IMG/VR virus record: IMGVR_UViG_3300045999_012972
Span: 1-34,892 of that record
Length of the DNA: 34,892 nucleotides
Source of the DNA: a virus
Direction: 5' to 3' (one strand)
Numbering within the stretch: position 1 is the first letter of the stretch; each line of letters starts with the position of its first letter. The position numbers were made by a program, and so were the translations under genes. Below the pieces are notes generated by a model that saw nothing but the letters and a program-made list of their open reading frames with translations, made no database searches and was not told the origin of the DNA. Shown here piece by piece: positions 22,694-31,523 of this stretch.

Positions 22694-23277
22694 GTGTCGG
22701 CCTCTCCATCCGCGTCTCAGGCGAGGGCGCGCAGATCCCGGCCCGCGTGCTGGGCGTGCTTGCCCCCGCCCGGCTCAACCCCGTGATCGGCCGCGCCGCC
22801 GCCAACGTCGTCGTCGCGCATCTGCGCGCCAAAAACACGTCGAGCCCCAATCAGCTCGGGGGGAAGCGCACCAACTACTACGCCGCCGCCGCGCGCGCCA
22901 CCAGCTTCGCCGTGGTCTCGGACTCGGAGGTCGTGGTCTCGATCGCGCAGCGCGGCATCCGCCAGCGCTTCTTCGGTGGCACGATCAAGCCGCGCACCGC
23001 GAAATTTCTCACCGTCCCGGTGCATCCCTCCGCCCACGGCAAGCGGGCGCGCGAGTTCTCTGACCTTGAGATCGTGTTCGGCTCGGGCGGCCGGCCCGTC
23101 GCCCTGGCGCGCCGCGCCACCGGGGCGCGGCGCTTCGGCGAGATCCTTTACCGGCTAGTCCGCTCCGTCACTCAGCGCCCCGACCCGAGCGTGCTGCCCG
23201 AGTCTTCCGCCGTCCGCGCCGAGATCGTGCGCGCCGTCGATGCCACCCTCGCCCGCGTCACCCGGCGGGCCTCCTAG
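22690..23277 (+). CDS. Virion morphogenesis / tail completion-like protein
   Basis: A 195-residue basic protein with a GTG start overlapping the preceding stop. The motifs HLRAKNTSSPNQLGGKRTNYY, VVSIAQRGIRQRFFGG and TAKFLTVPVHPSAHGKRAREF are typical of gpG-like 'phage virion morphogenesis' proteins that close the head-tail joint. The context between gpF-like and tail terminator-like genes supports that. Confidence 0.65.
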   Translation: MSVGLSIRVSGEGAQIPARVLGVLAPARLNPVIGRAAANVVVAHLRAKNTSSPNQLGGKRTNYYAAAARATSFAVVSDSEVVVSIAQRGIRQRFFGGTIKPRTAKFLTVPVHPSAHGKRAREFSDLEIVFGSGGRPVALARRATGARRFGEILYRLVRSVTQRPDPSVLPESSAVRAEIVRAVDATLARVTRRAS

Positions 23278-23279
23278 CC

Positions 23280-23741
23280 ATGCCTACCGCCACCCTCGCC
23301 AAGACTCTCCAGGATGCCGTCGTGGCCCACCTCTCGGCTCAGCCGGCGCTCGCCGGAGTGCCGGTCATCGGGCGCCGGCGCGGCATCATCACGAACGACA
23401 TCGAGGCCGCCGTGGCCGAGGTCGGCGCCTGCATCTTTGTTTTTCCGGCTTTGCCCGAGCAGGTAAACCCGAACCTCCCAGGCCCCTACTGTGAAGCCCT
23501 CGCTCTGCGCGTGCGCTGCATCGAGGTGCCGGCCCTCAACAGCACCCTGCCCGATGCCTACGAGCTCGCCGAGCTGGTGCTTACGTCACTGCACGAGGTG
23601 AGCTTCGCCGCCACCGCCGGCCTCGTCGGCATTAACCCGCTCCAGTGCCTGCCCGCGCCCTTGGAGGATCTGGCCGACGATGAGCGCGTGATCTTCGACG
23701 TCCGCTTCACCACCTCCGTCGGCCTGCCCGCCTCCTCCTAA
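23280..23741 (+). CDS. Tail terminator-like protein
   Basis: A 153-residue protein (TLAKTLQDAVVAHLSAQPALAGVPVIGRRRG...CEALALRVRCIEVPALNSTLPDAYELAELVLTSLHE) whose alpha/beta pattern matches small tail terminator or minor tail proteins that cap the tail tube. It lies directly before the tail-tube gene. Assignment from fold pattern and position. Confidence 0.6.
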   Translation: MPTATLAKTLQDAVVAHLSAQPALAGVPVIGRRRGIITNDIEAAVAEVGACIFVFPALPEQVNPNLPGPYCEALALRVRCIEVPALNSTLPDAYELAELVLTSLHEVSFAATAGLVGINPLQCLPAPLEDLADDERVIFDVRFTTSVGLPASS

Positions 23742-23759
23742 CCTCGCTCCCTCCCTCCC

Positions 23760-24674
23760 ATGCCCATCGATCGCACCACCCTCCTCCGCGGCCCCGGCTA
23801 TATCAGCGTCGGCGCCGCTCAGATACACTCGACCGACAACATCGTCGCGACCCTCGTCGAGGAGTGGTCCGACAAGGTCACCTCCGGCTACGGCCGCACC
23901 GGCCGCTCCCTCGTCGACCGCCGTGTCGAGATCTCCGCCACCCCCGCCATGTGGAATGATCTCGCGACGCTCTTCCCCTACGGCTCCGCCCAGCGCGAGG
24001 ACGCGATCTATGGCGCGGTCGACGTGCCTCTGACCATCAGCCCGCGCAACGGCCGCGACCTCATCGTGGCGAACGTCGCCATCACCCAGCTGCCCAACCT
24101 CCGCTTCGCCCACAACCAGGACCTCTTCGCCGGCGCCGTGCAGTGGACCGGCCTGGTCGCGAACAACACCTCCGCCGGCAGCCTGGCCAACTTCTTCAGC
24201 CGGGGCACCGAGCGGACCAACTACGCACTGCCCGGCTTCGACCCCTCGAAGGTGAAGCGCGCGCGCTACACCGCCACGCGCAACGCCGTGACGCTCCGCG
24301 CCGACACCGGGTTTGACGTCAACTTCGCCCTCTCGCTCCAGCCCGAGAAACCCGAGGGCGAGCCCACCGTGAGCATGCGCCTCGATGCGCTCGATGCCTC
24401 CGTGCAGTGCCGCCCCGTGGGCCTCACCGAGGCCGCCTACGACGCGCTGCTCAACGAGGGCGTGAACATCGGCGACGAGCCCGCGCTGCACAACCTCGTC
24501 ATCTCCGGCGCCGGGTCCGGCATGCCCACCTTTACCCTCAATCGCACCATGGTCGAGGCGGCGGGCTTCGAGTGGGGCGGCGCCGCGCGCATGGGCCAGC
24601 TCACCTTCCAGAGCGTGCGCGGCCTGACCAGCAACCTCCTCTCCTCGCTCTGGAGCATCGGCTCCACCGCCTAG
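23760..24674 (+). CDS. Major tail (tube) protein
   Basis: A 304-residue beta-rich protein (DRTTLLRGPGYISVGAAQIHSTDNIVATLVEEW, GRSLVDRRVEISATPAMW, and a 'TFTLNRTMVEAAGFEWGGAARMGQLTFQSVRG' end). Position after the terminator-like gene and before the tape measure block fits a tail tube subunit of a flexible tail. No sheath gene accompanies it. The leader is TCCCTCCC-type. Confidence 0.65.
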   Translation: MPIDRTTLLRGPGYISVGAAQIHSTDNIVATLVEEWSDKVTSGYGRTGRSLVDRRVEISATPAMWNDLATLFPYGSAQREDAIYGAVDVPLTISPRNGRDLIVANVAITQLPNLRFAHNQDLFAGAVQWTGLVANNTSAGSLANFFSRGTERTNYALPGFDPSKVKRARYTATRNAVTLRADTGFDVNFALSLQPEKPEGEPTVSMRLDALDASVQCRPVGLTEAAYDALLNEGVNIGDEPALHNLVISGAGSGMPTFTLNRTMVEAAGFEWGGAARMGQLTFQSVRGLTSNLLSSLWSIGSTA

Positions 24675-24782
24675 CGCGCTGCCCGCGCGGACGAAGATGA
24701 AAGATTAAGTTGAAGCCCCCGCACCCGGAGGCCCCGCCCCCGCTGAAACGACTTAAACTTAAACTTCTCCCTTAAACTTAAA
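24675..24782 (+). promoter_or_regulatory. Intergenic region with CTTAAACTTAAA repeats
   Basis: The 12-base word CTTAAACTTAAA occurs at 24752-24763 and 24771-24782, the second copy touching the ATG at 24783. TTAA words are rare elsewhere in this GC-rich genome. It may be an A/T-rich translation enhancer, a promoter or a protein-binding site. Confidence 0.4.
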
Positions 24783-25457
24783 ATGCCCTACACCCTCACA
24801 CTCGGCACCGGCGACTCGGCCGTGGCGCTCGCCACCGCCGACGACACCGTCGAGGAGCTCTCCCTCGACGGGCAGAGCCTCGTGCAGCTCGTGCAGGGTC
24901 TCCGCGCTCCCATCGCCCGCCCGCTCAATCGGGGCAACCGCACCCGCACTCTCACCATCCGGGTGAAGCGGCGCCAGGCGGCCAGCCCCATCCTCGCCGC
25001 CCTCGCCATGCTCGAGCACGAGCATGCGCTCTCCGTCTTCCGCGGGCCCACCCTCGTGCTCGGCATCGGCGCGGCCGGCGGCGGCTTCACCTGCACTTTC
25101 ACCGATGCGGTCATCGCGCACCGCGCGCGCGCCCCCGGCACCGCCAGCCACCACGACTACACCATCCAGGCCGGCTCGCTCAGCCTCGACGCTGAGAGCC
25201 TGCCCACGACCACCGGCCCCATCATGCTGAAAAAAGGCACAGTCTCCCTCGCCAGCGGCGCCACCTCGGCCGCCATCACTTTCGCCACCGCCTTCGCCTC
25301 CGCGCCGATTGTGAGCGTGGAGCTGATCGCGCCCACCGGGCAGCCGATCGTGGGCCGCGTGCTCTCGCCCGCGCCGACCGCGAGCGGCTTCACCGTGCTC
25401 TTCGCCGCCGCGCTCCCGGCCTCCGGCTACGCTCTCACCTGGACCGCTCTCCTCTGA
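24783..25457 (+). CDS. Tail-associated protein (224 aa) with fibre-like C-terminus
   Basis: The first 135 residues (LSLDGQSLVQLVQGLRAPIARPLNRGNRTRTLTIRVKRRQ) look like a small tail domain. The C-terminal 75 residues (FASAPIVSVELIAPTGQPIV...ASGYALTWTALL) match the beta-sandwich ending common in phage tail fibre and lectin-like proteins. It is likely a minor tail or attachment protein. The exact role is not known. Confidence 0.55.
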   Translation: MPYTLTLGTGDSAVALATADDTVEELSLDGQSLVQLVQGLRAPIARPLNRGNRTRTLTIRVKRRQAASPILAALAMLEHEHALSVFRGPTLVLGIGAAGGGFTCTFTDAVIAHRARAPGTASHHDYTIQAGSLSLDAESLPTTTGPIMLKKGTVSLASGATSAAITFATAFASAPIVSVELIAPTGQPIVGRVLSPAPTASGFTVLFAAALPASGYALTWTALL

Positions 25458-25462
25458 CCACC

Positions 25463-27082
25463 ATGCGCCACCTCCTGCTCCTCCTCCTCGCCGCCTCGGC
25501 CTTCGCCCAGGCGCCGACCCTCCAAGGCCCGACCACGATCCAGGGCACACTCACGATCCCCGCTACCGGCGCGCTCACCGTGCAGAGCGGGGCGGCCGTC
25601 TCAGTCCCGGCCGGCGCGCTCGAGATCGCCGACACGAGCGGCCTGCAAGCCGCGCTCGATGCCAAGGCCGCCACCTCGCACACCCAGGCGTGGAGCACCA
25701 TCACGAGCACGCCGACCACGCTGAGCGGCTACGGCATCACCGACGCCCAGGCCGCGCTCGTCTCGGGCACCTCGATCAAGACCGTCAACGGCAACTCGCT
25801 CCTCGGCTCCGGCGACCTGGTGGTCAGCGGTGGCGGCGGTGCGGACCCGGCCACGTCGACCACGCTGGGCACGGTGCGGCTCTCGGGCGCGGCCACGGCC
25901 AGCGTGTCGGCCGCGGGCGATACCACCGTGACGCTCCTGGCTCAGCAGCCTCACGCCGTGCTCACCGTCACGGCGGCCGCCGGCGCCGGCGGCTACGCGC
26001 ACAACATCGTGCTAACCGCGACCAACGCGCACGCCGGCGCCTTCGTCACGGTCCACGTGGATCTCGCGGCCTCGCGCCAGCCGCGCATCGCCCTGCGTGA
26101 TCTCACCGCCGGGGGCACGCTCCTCGACGAGGCCGTGGGCAACGGCACCGCTCGCCGCGTCACCGTGCGCTGCATCTTCGACGGCGCCAACTGGTCGGTC
26201 GTATCGCGCACGCCGACGGTGGAGGTATTCGACTTCACTAGAACTGATGCCCCTGCTGGAGCAGTCGGATCAGCTCCGGGCCCCTATACGTGGACGACGC
26301 CGGCCCGAGCAGTGACTGCGAGGATCATCTGTGTGAGTGGTGGCGGTGGAGGAGGGTCCGGGAGGCGCGGCGCGGCCGGCACTAACCGCGGCGGCGGTGG
26401 CGGCGGCGGATTTGGGGGCGTAAGCGAGACTACCCAACCCCTGCCGGGTGCAGTTGTTGCGACGATCAACGTCGGCGCTCCAGGGGTCGGCGGGGGCGCG
26501 CCCACGACGGATGATACATCCGGGAATCCCGGCGGCGTAGGGTCGGGGTCAACTTTCGTTGGTCCTACTGTTTCGCTCTCCACACTCGGCTCAAACGGTG
26601 GCGGCGGCGGCACAGCATCCGGCGGCAATGGTGGCTCAATCGGAGCAGGCAGCCTCTACTCTGGTGGGGCTACGGCTGGAAATGGCAGCACTTCAGCCGC
26701 CTCGGGCGCAGGCGACATTTTGAGCGGCACGGTCGCTTCGACTGGTGGCTCCGGCGGCGGAGGCGTGAGTGCTGCCAATGTCTTCGGGATTGGCTCCCGT
26801 GGCGGGATAAATTCTTTAGTCACGGCGGCGTCTTTTGGCGGGAACGCGACTGCCGAAGGCCAAGCTGGCACTCAAGGCGCAGTGACTCGTCCAGGTATGC
26901 CTTACGGCTATGCTGGCGGCGGCGGCGGCGCCGGTAACTCAGCCGGCGGCGGCGGCGCTGGCGCTAATGGCACGGGCTACGGCGCGGGCGGAGGCGGGGG
27001 CGGCGGCGGCCTCAACGGCTTCACCGGCGGCAAAGGCGGCGACGGCGGCGGCGGCCTCGTCCGCGTCATTGTTTTCTACTGA
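25463..27082 (+). CDS. Glycine-rich tail fibre/adhesin with signal peptide
   Basis: A 539-residue protein. It starts MRHLLLLLLAASAFAQA, a clear Sec signal peptide. Residues about 20-130 hold repetitive beta and a fibre-type segment (LQAALDAKAATSHTQAWSTITSTPTTLSGYGITDAQ) found in many tail fibres. From about 258 (VFDFTRTDAPAGAVGSAPGPYTWTTPARA) a glycine-rich domain runs to the end, with blocks of 4-8 Gly, as in gp38-type receptor-binding tips. The DNA of the C-terminal part has lower GC and a different codon use from about 26230, suggesting exchange of the tip. Cell export of a tail fibre is unusual. Confidence 0.75.
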   Translation: MRHLLLLLLAASAFAQAPTLQGPTTIQGTLTIPATGALTVQSGAAVSVPAGALEIADTSGLQAALDAKAATSHTQAWSTITSTPTTLSGYGITDAQAALVSGTSIKTVNGNSLLGSGDLVVSGGGGADPATSTTLGTVRLSGAATASVSAAGDTTVTLLAQQPHAVLTVTAAAGAGGYAHNIVLTATNAHAGAFVTVHVDLAASRQPRIALRDLTAGGTLLDEAVGNGTARRVTVRCIFDGANWSVVSRTPTVEVFDFTRTDAPAGAVGSAPGPYTWTTPARAVTARIICVSGGGGGGSGRRGAAGTNRGGGGGGGFGGVSETTQPLPGAVVATINVGAPGVGGGAPTTDDTSGNPGGVGSGSTFVGPTVSLSTLGSNGGGGGTASGGNGGSIGAGSLYSGGATAGNGSTSAASGAGDILSGTVASTGGSGGGGVSAANVFGIGSRGGINSLVTAASFGGNATAEGQAGTQGAVTRPGMPYGYAGGGGGAGNSAGGGGAGANGTGYGAGGGGGGGGLNGFTGGKGGDGGGGLVRVIVFY

Positions 27083-27101
27083 TATCTCTCCCCCTCCCAC
27101 C

Positions 27102-27548
27102 ATGCCCGACCCAACCTTCAACTCCTCCACCGCCGTGGCCGTGGCGCCCTGGCGCCATGCTCCCACCGCGCGCACCGTGGCCTGGCACCAGCCGGGCGCG
27201 ACCGGCTTCACCGACCTCTTCTCGGCCACCCGCCTCTTCATCGCCACCGCGACCGACGAGGAGGCCGAGGCCAACGAGGTCCCGGCCCCGGCCCCCGTGG
27301 CCAGCCTGCCCGAGGAGGCGGGCGCGATCTTCCGCCCCATCTTCGACGGGCTCACCGGCGGCGCGGGCACGCTGTCCTCCCTCTCGGCCTCGGCCGCCGA
27401 TCTCGGCCGCATCGTCGAGGGCGTCGTCTCCGGCGAGCGGCGCGCCTACCGCGTCACCGCCGGCACCGACGCCCAGGCGCTGCCGGGCATCGTCCGCCCC
27501 GTGAACTACCACGCCACCCTCAACGCCGTCCTCTTCGTCGCCGTTTAA
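27102..27548 (+). CDS. Hypothetical tail-region protein (148 aa)
   Basis: A 148-residue protein (MPDPTFNSSTAVAVAPWRHAPTARTVAWHQPGATGFTDLFSATRLFIATATDEEAEA) ending in a compact beta region (IVRPVNYHATLNAVLFVAV). No signal peptide and no family recognised. It lies between two exported proteins in the fibre block and could be a fibre partner. The leader is CUCCC-rich. Confidence 0.5.
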   Translation: MPDPTFNSSTAVAVAPWRHAPTARTVAWHQPGATGFTDLFSATRLFIATATDEEAEANEVPAPAPVASLPEEAGAIFRPIFDGLTGGAGTLSSLSASAADLGRIVEGVVSGERRAYRVTAGTDAQALPGIVRPVNYHATLNAVLFVAV

Positions 27549-27577
27549 GCGCCGCCTAAACCCGTCTCCTCCCGCCG

Positions 27578-28342
27578 ATGAAACACCTCCTCACCCTTCT
27601 CCTCGCCGCCGCCGCCCTCTGCATCCCGGCATGCGCGCGCGCGCAGATCGTGCCCAGCGCGCCCGTCACCGCCAATCCCAACACCGGCGTGCTCCGCACC
27701 CCGGCCACCCTCGCCGCCCCCGCCTGGCTGCTCAGCGGCAGTGGCGCGACCGACACCCTCTCGCCCTCGCAGGTCGGCCTCGGCTGGGCCGACGCGCGCA
27801 CCACGGTGCAGACGCCCGCCGGCGCGCTCCAGTTCTACCTCAGCGGCTCGCCTGCCGTCCCGGTCATCTACTGGCCAGGACGCATCACGGTGCAGACGCT
27901 CGAGACCTCCTCGCAGTTTGTCGGCACCGTCGGCGCCGGCTCCATCACCGCGGGTGCGAGCGGCGGCGAAGTCATCAACTGGGGCGTCATGCTCGCCAGT
28001 CTGCCCAACCCGCTAAACGCCTTCGTGGACTCCGCCGGCAATGCCGGCGCCTCCGGCATCACCTACGTGGTCGGCGAGGGCGACCTCGGCACCCAGCCCA
28101 ACGCCGGCACCTACTGGCTCCAGGGCCAAGTCGACGAGACCCCCGGCACCAACCGCATCCTCGCCGGCCGCTACCGCACCCACGCGCAGGCCCGCGCGGA
28201 CCTCGCCGTCCCCCACCTGGTCGCCGCGCCCGCCAGCGCCACCGCTGCCGGCGTGGCCGGCCAGATCGCCTACGACGCGTCTTTCTTCTACGTCTGCGTC
28301 GCGCCGAACACCTGGCGCCGCGTGGCCCTGAGCTCCTGGTAA
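27578..28342 (+). CDS. Exported tail fibre-like protein (254 aa)
   Basis: It starts MKHLLTLLLAAAALCIPACARAQ, a Sec signal peptide; a Cys near the end of the hydrophobic stretch could make it a lipoprotein, but the preceding residues are not a good lipobox. The C-terminus (GVAGQIAYDASFFYVCVAPNTWRRVALSSW) is the classic end of phage tail fibre proteins ('GqiAyd...YvCva.NtWkrv.ls.W'). The middle is beta-rich. Fibre-like end and secretion signal together are unusual. Confidence 0.7.
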   Translation: MKHLLTLLLAAAALCIPACARAQIVPSAPVTANPNTGVLRTPATLAAPAWLLSGSGATDTLSPSQVGLGWADARTTVQTPAGALQFYLSGSPAVPVIYWPGRITVQTLETSSQFVGTVGAGSITAGASGGEVINWGVMLASLPNPLNAFVDSAGNAGASGITYVVGEGDLGTQPNAGTYWLQGQVDETPGTNRILAGRYRTHAQARADLAVPHLVAAPASATAAGVAGQIAYDASFFYVCVAPNTWRRVALSSW

Positions 28343-28343
28343 C

Positions 28344-30104
28344 ATGCGCGCGCTCTCCCGCCTCTTTTCCTGGTTGCCCCAGCTCCTGCTGCTCGCCCTC
28401 GCCGCCTCTGCCCCGGCGGCGAGGGCCAATGGCGACACCATCACCTTCGCGGCCTGGATCGCGAGCTACGGCCTGAGCGGCGACGCCGCCGCGGCCACGG
28501 CCGATCCCGACGCCGACGGCCTGCCCAACCTGCTCGAATACGCGCTCGACGGCTATATCCCCACCCTCTCCGAGGGGGCGCGCCCCTCGCTCCCCGGCTA
28601 TGGCTTTGCCCGGCGCGCCGGCGCCGACATCGGGCAGTGGGAGTGGGTCGCGGCCCCGCAGCGCGGCACCGGCCTCAGCGGAGTCTACCACGCGGGCATC
28701 CGCTGGACCCCGCGCCCCGGCGTGGTCGGCATCCGCTACGAGCCCGAGCTGAGCCACGATCTGGCCTTTTGGTATAGCGGGCGCTCCGCTTTTTACCTGC
28801 AATCTATGCCCGGCGGGGTGGTGCAGGCGGTCAGCATCGCGCAGAACAACTCCTACGCGAAATACTTCTCCCGCCTGCGTGTGACCGTGGCCGAGGGCGC
28901 CGGCGCCCTGGACGGCACGACCTCCGGCATCCCCTCGCAGGCGCTCGACTTCGCGGCGCCGGTGGCGGTGCCACGCGTCACGGCCGACGGCAGCGCATCG
29001 ACCATCACCATCCAGGACCGCACCGTGCTGCGCACCGTCGGCGCGTCGACGATCACCGACTACCGGTGGGACTGGACCCCGCGCCCGACCAACTACGAGC
29101 CCGTCGCGCTGACCCGCTCGAGCAGCGCCCCGGCGGTCATCGCGCCCGATCCGGCCGATCCCTACCTCTGGCGCGCGGCGGCGCCCGGCACCGCCACTCT
29201 CACGCTCCAGACGGCGAGCAGCACCTACACCGCCGCCGTCACCGTCTCCACCGCCAGCGGCGCGACCACCGATGTCACGACCGGCTTCGTGCCCGGCTCG
29301 CTCCGCGCGCACCTGATCGAGCAGATCGACCCGCTGCTCGCCGGCCGCGACCCCGCCACCGCCCTGCGGATCTTCACCACGCAGGACCACGGCGCCGCCA
29401 CCTACGTCCGCAACGGCTCGGTCTGGGCCGCGCCCTACGCGCAGCAGCTCACCGCGATCAGCCCGTGGAACTCGACCGGCGGCGCCACCCGCGCGGGCGT
29501 GCTCATCTCGCCCCGACACGTCCTCTTCGCCACCCACTACCAGATCGGGGCGGGGGCGAGCATCCGCTTCATCACGATCGACGGCAGCGTGGTCACGCGC
29601 ACGATGACCGCGCGCCAGGCGCTGACCGACACCGCGAGCTATTACCCGGACTTCACCGTCGGCGTGCTCGACAGCGATGTCCCCGCGTCGATCTCCTTCG
29701 CGCGCATCCTGCCCGACGACTGGGCGGCCAAGCTCCCCGGCCTCTCCACCGCCGGCACCGGCCTGCTCCTGCCCACGCTCGGGCTCGACCAGGAGGAAAA
29801 GGCACTCATCTCGGACCTCGTGCAGATCGGCACCACGGCGGGCGCGAGCAACGTGATCCACCGCCGCCCGCCCGATGCGCAGCGCGCGCTGTTCTACGAG
29901 GATAAGATCGGCGGCGACTCGGGCAACCCGAGCTTCCTCATCGCGCAGGGGCAGCTCGTGCTGACCACGACCTGGACCTTTGGCGGAGGCGGGCAGGGCA
30001 CCTCCGTGCAGGCCTTCCGCGCGGCGATCAACTCCGCCATGACGACGCTCGGCGGTGGCTACCAACTCACGCCGGCCGACTGGTCGAGCTTCCCGAGCTA
30101 CTGA
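28344..30104 (+). CDS. Exported trypsin-like serine protease in the tail block
   Basis: A 586-residue protein with a signal peptide (first 29 residues, LPQLLLLALAASAPAARA). Residues 54-70 read DPDADGLPNLLEYALDG, a Ca-binding-like motif common in Verrucomicrobiota surface proteins. The C-terminal domain looks like a chymotrypsin fold: H398 in SPRHVLFATHY, D436 (PDFTVGVLD) and S526 in GGDSGNP. A beta-sandwich segment with 'APGTATLTLQTASSTYTAAVTVSTASG' lies between. It follows the fibre-like gene by one base and precedes the tape measure gene. It could cleave host surface proteins at entry, or act on the lysogen surface. Confidence 0.7.
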   Translation: MRALSRLFSWLPQLLLLALAASAPAARANGDTITFAAWIASYGLSGDAAAATADPDADGLPNLLEYALDGYIPTLSEGARPSLPGYGFARRAGADIGQWEWVAAPQRGTGLSGVYHAGIRWTPRPGVVGIRYEPELSHDLAFWYSGRSAFYLQSMPGGVVQAVSIAQNNSYAKYFSRLRVTVAEGAGALDGTTSGIPSQALDFAAPVAVPRVTADGSASTITIQDRTVLRTVGASTITDYRWDWTPRPTNYEPVALTRSSSAPAVIAPDPADPYLWRAAAPGTATLTLQTASSTYTAAVTVSTASGATTDVTTGFVPGSLRAHLIEQIDPLLAGRDPATALRIFTTQDHGAATYVRNGSVWAAPYAQQLTAISPWNSTGGATRAGVLISPRHVLFATHYQIGAGASIRFITIDGSVVTRTMTARQALTDTASYYPDFTVGVLDSDVPASISFARILPDDWAAKLPGLSTAGTGLLLPTLGLDQEEKALISDLVQIGTTAGASNVIHRRPPDAQRALFYEDKIGGDSGNPSFLIAQGQLVLTTTWTFGGGGQGTSVQAFRAAINSAMTTLGGGYQLTPADWSSFPSY

Positions 30105-30107
30105 GCC

Positions 30108-31514
30108 ATGGCCGACCAGACTGGCATCGACATCAAGATCACGACCACGGCGAATCTCGCCGGGGCCAAGGGCGCCGCGCAGGCCCTCGGCGAGGTCAAC
30201 GTCCAGGCGACCAAGGGCGCCGCCGCCGCGCAGGCTCAGGGAAAGGCGGTCAACGAGCTCGGGGAATCCTTCGACAAGGGCGCGGCGGCCGGCCGCGTGC
30301 TCGGCGAGGTGGCGCGCGGCAACGTGCTCGCCCTCGGCCAGCTCGGCGCCGCCCTCAAGGCCATCGGCACCCTCCTCCGCACCAACCTCATCGGCGGCCT
30401 CATCACCCTCGGCGCCCTCGCCGCCACCGTCTTGCTCCCTCTCATCAAGGGGTTTCAGGATAAGAAAAAAGCAGCCGACGCCGCGGGCGGCGCAATCGAC
30501 GCCAACCGGCAGAAAATGGAGGAGCTGGCCAACGCCAATAAGGCCGCCATCGACCGCATCGTCGCCGACGCCGCCCTCGCCGCCGACGCCTACGCGGAGC
30601 TGGCCGGCATGATCGATGCCGCGCGCCGCCGCCAGGACGAGCTCGCCGACGCCGCCCTCGCCGCCAAGATCGCGGAGATCGACGCTGCCGAGCAACTCGC
30701 CCTCGCCAACGCCGGCACCGACGAGGAGCGCTCTCTCATCCGAGTCCGCTTCGGCCGCCAGCGCGCCGACGCCCGGAGCACCGCCGAGGAAAACCGACTC
30801 GCCAACGACCTGCTCCAGGCTGGCCTCATCGAGGGCCAAGCTCGCGCCGCTCAGGATCGCGCCCGCGAGGAAATCCGCGCGGCCGACTCCAACGAGGAGG
30901 CCGCCGTAAACGCGCGCGATGTCGCCGCGTCTCAGCTCGCCGGTGCCCGCGAGAGCGGGGCAAGCGCGGCAGTCTTCGAGGCGTTCGCCGCGGACTATCT
31001 CGCCGCTGTCAATCAGCTGGAGGCCATTCGCGCCCGCTCCGCCGCCACCCGCACCGAGCAGGGTCCGGTGATCTCGCGCGCGCAGGCCGATCTCGACCGC
31101 GTCTCTCAGACTCGCGATATCGCCGCGCTCCGCCAGCGCGGGTTCGCCGCGAATAACCTCGCCACGGCCGCCTCCCGCGAGGCTGAGGAGCGCGCGTTGA
31201 TGGCCAGCCTCCCGCGCGGTGCCGGCGATCGCTTGGCGCGAGCCGCTCTCGGTCAGGTGCGAAACCCCGTCGACCTCGACGCCAGTCAAGAGGAGGCGAT
31301 AAGCCGCCGCGCCCTTGAGCTGAATAGAAACGCACTCGCCCAAGAGGGGCGCCAAGCCGGCGAGACCATCGGGGAGGCGTTGGGCCTCGCGCTGAAAGAG
31401 GCCTTCCCCGAGGTTTCAAACGCCATCCTGTCGAACCTGCGCAGCTACGTGGATCAGGCGATCAGAGCCGAGTCGACTCGGATCGAGTCTCAAATCCGCG
31501 CCCTCCGCAACTAG
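30108..31514 (+). CDS. Probable tape measure protein (short)
   Basis: A 468-residue helical protein. It begins DIKITTTANLAGAKGAAQALGEVNVQATKGAAAAQAQ, has a membrane-like segment at about 95-115 (LIGGLITLGALAATVLLPLI) and then long Ala/Glu/Arg-rich helices to the end. This is the design of tape measure proteins, which set tail length and help DNA entry. It is short, so the tail would be short if the rule of about 1.5 angstrom per residue holds. It lies just before the hub-like gene. No chaperone frameshift gene is seen before it. Confidence 0.6.
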   Translation: MADQTGIDIKITTTANLAGAKGAAQALGEVNVQATKGAAAAQAQGKAVNELGESFDKGAAAGRVLGEVARGNVLALGQLGAALKAIGTLLRTNLIGGLITLGALAATVLLPLIKGFQDKKKAADAAGGAIDANRQKMEELANANKAAIDRIVADAALAADAYAELAGMIDAARRRQDELADAALAAKIAEIDAAEQLALANAGTDEERSLIRVRFGRQRADARSTAEENRLANDLLQAGLIEGQARAAQDRAREEIRAADSNEEAAVNARDVAASQLAGARESGASAAVFEAFAADYLAAVNQLEAIRARSAATRTEQGPVISRAQADLDRVSQTRDIAALRQRGFAANNLATAASREAEERALMASLPRGAGDRLARAALGQVRNPVDLDASQEEAISRRALELNRNALAQEGRQAGETIGEALGLALKEAFPEVSNAILSNLRSYVDQAIRAESTRIESQIRALRN

Positions 31515-31523
31515 CCTCCCGTC

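Noticed and set aside
26320-27070. GGC/GGT-rich tandem stretches as a DNA repeat element
   Set aside because: They are codons of the poly-Gly tail-tip domain, not an independent repeat.
28059-31355. Very long open frame (about 1,100 codons) on the minus strand
   Set aside because: It lies opposite the protease and tape measure genes, which have signal peptides, motifs and tight junctions. Long antisense frames are expected at this GC. The composition is Gly/Arg/Ala-rich without domains.
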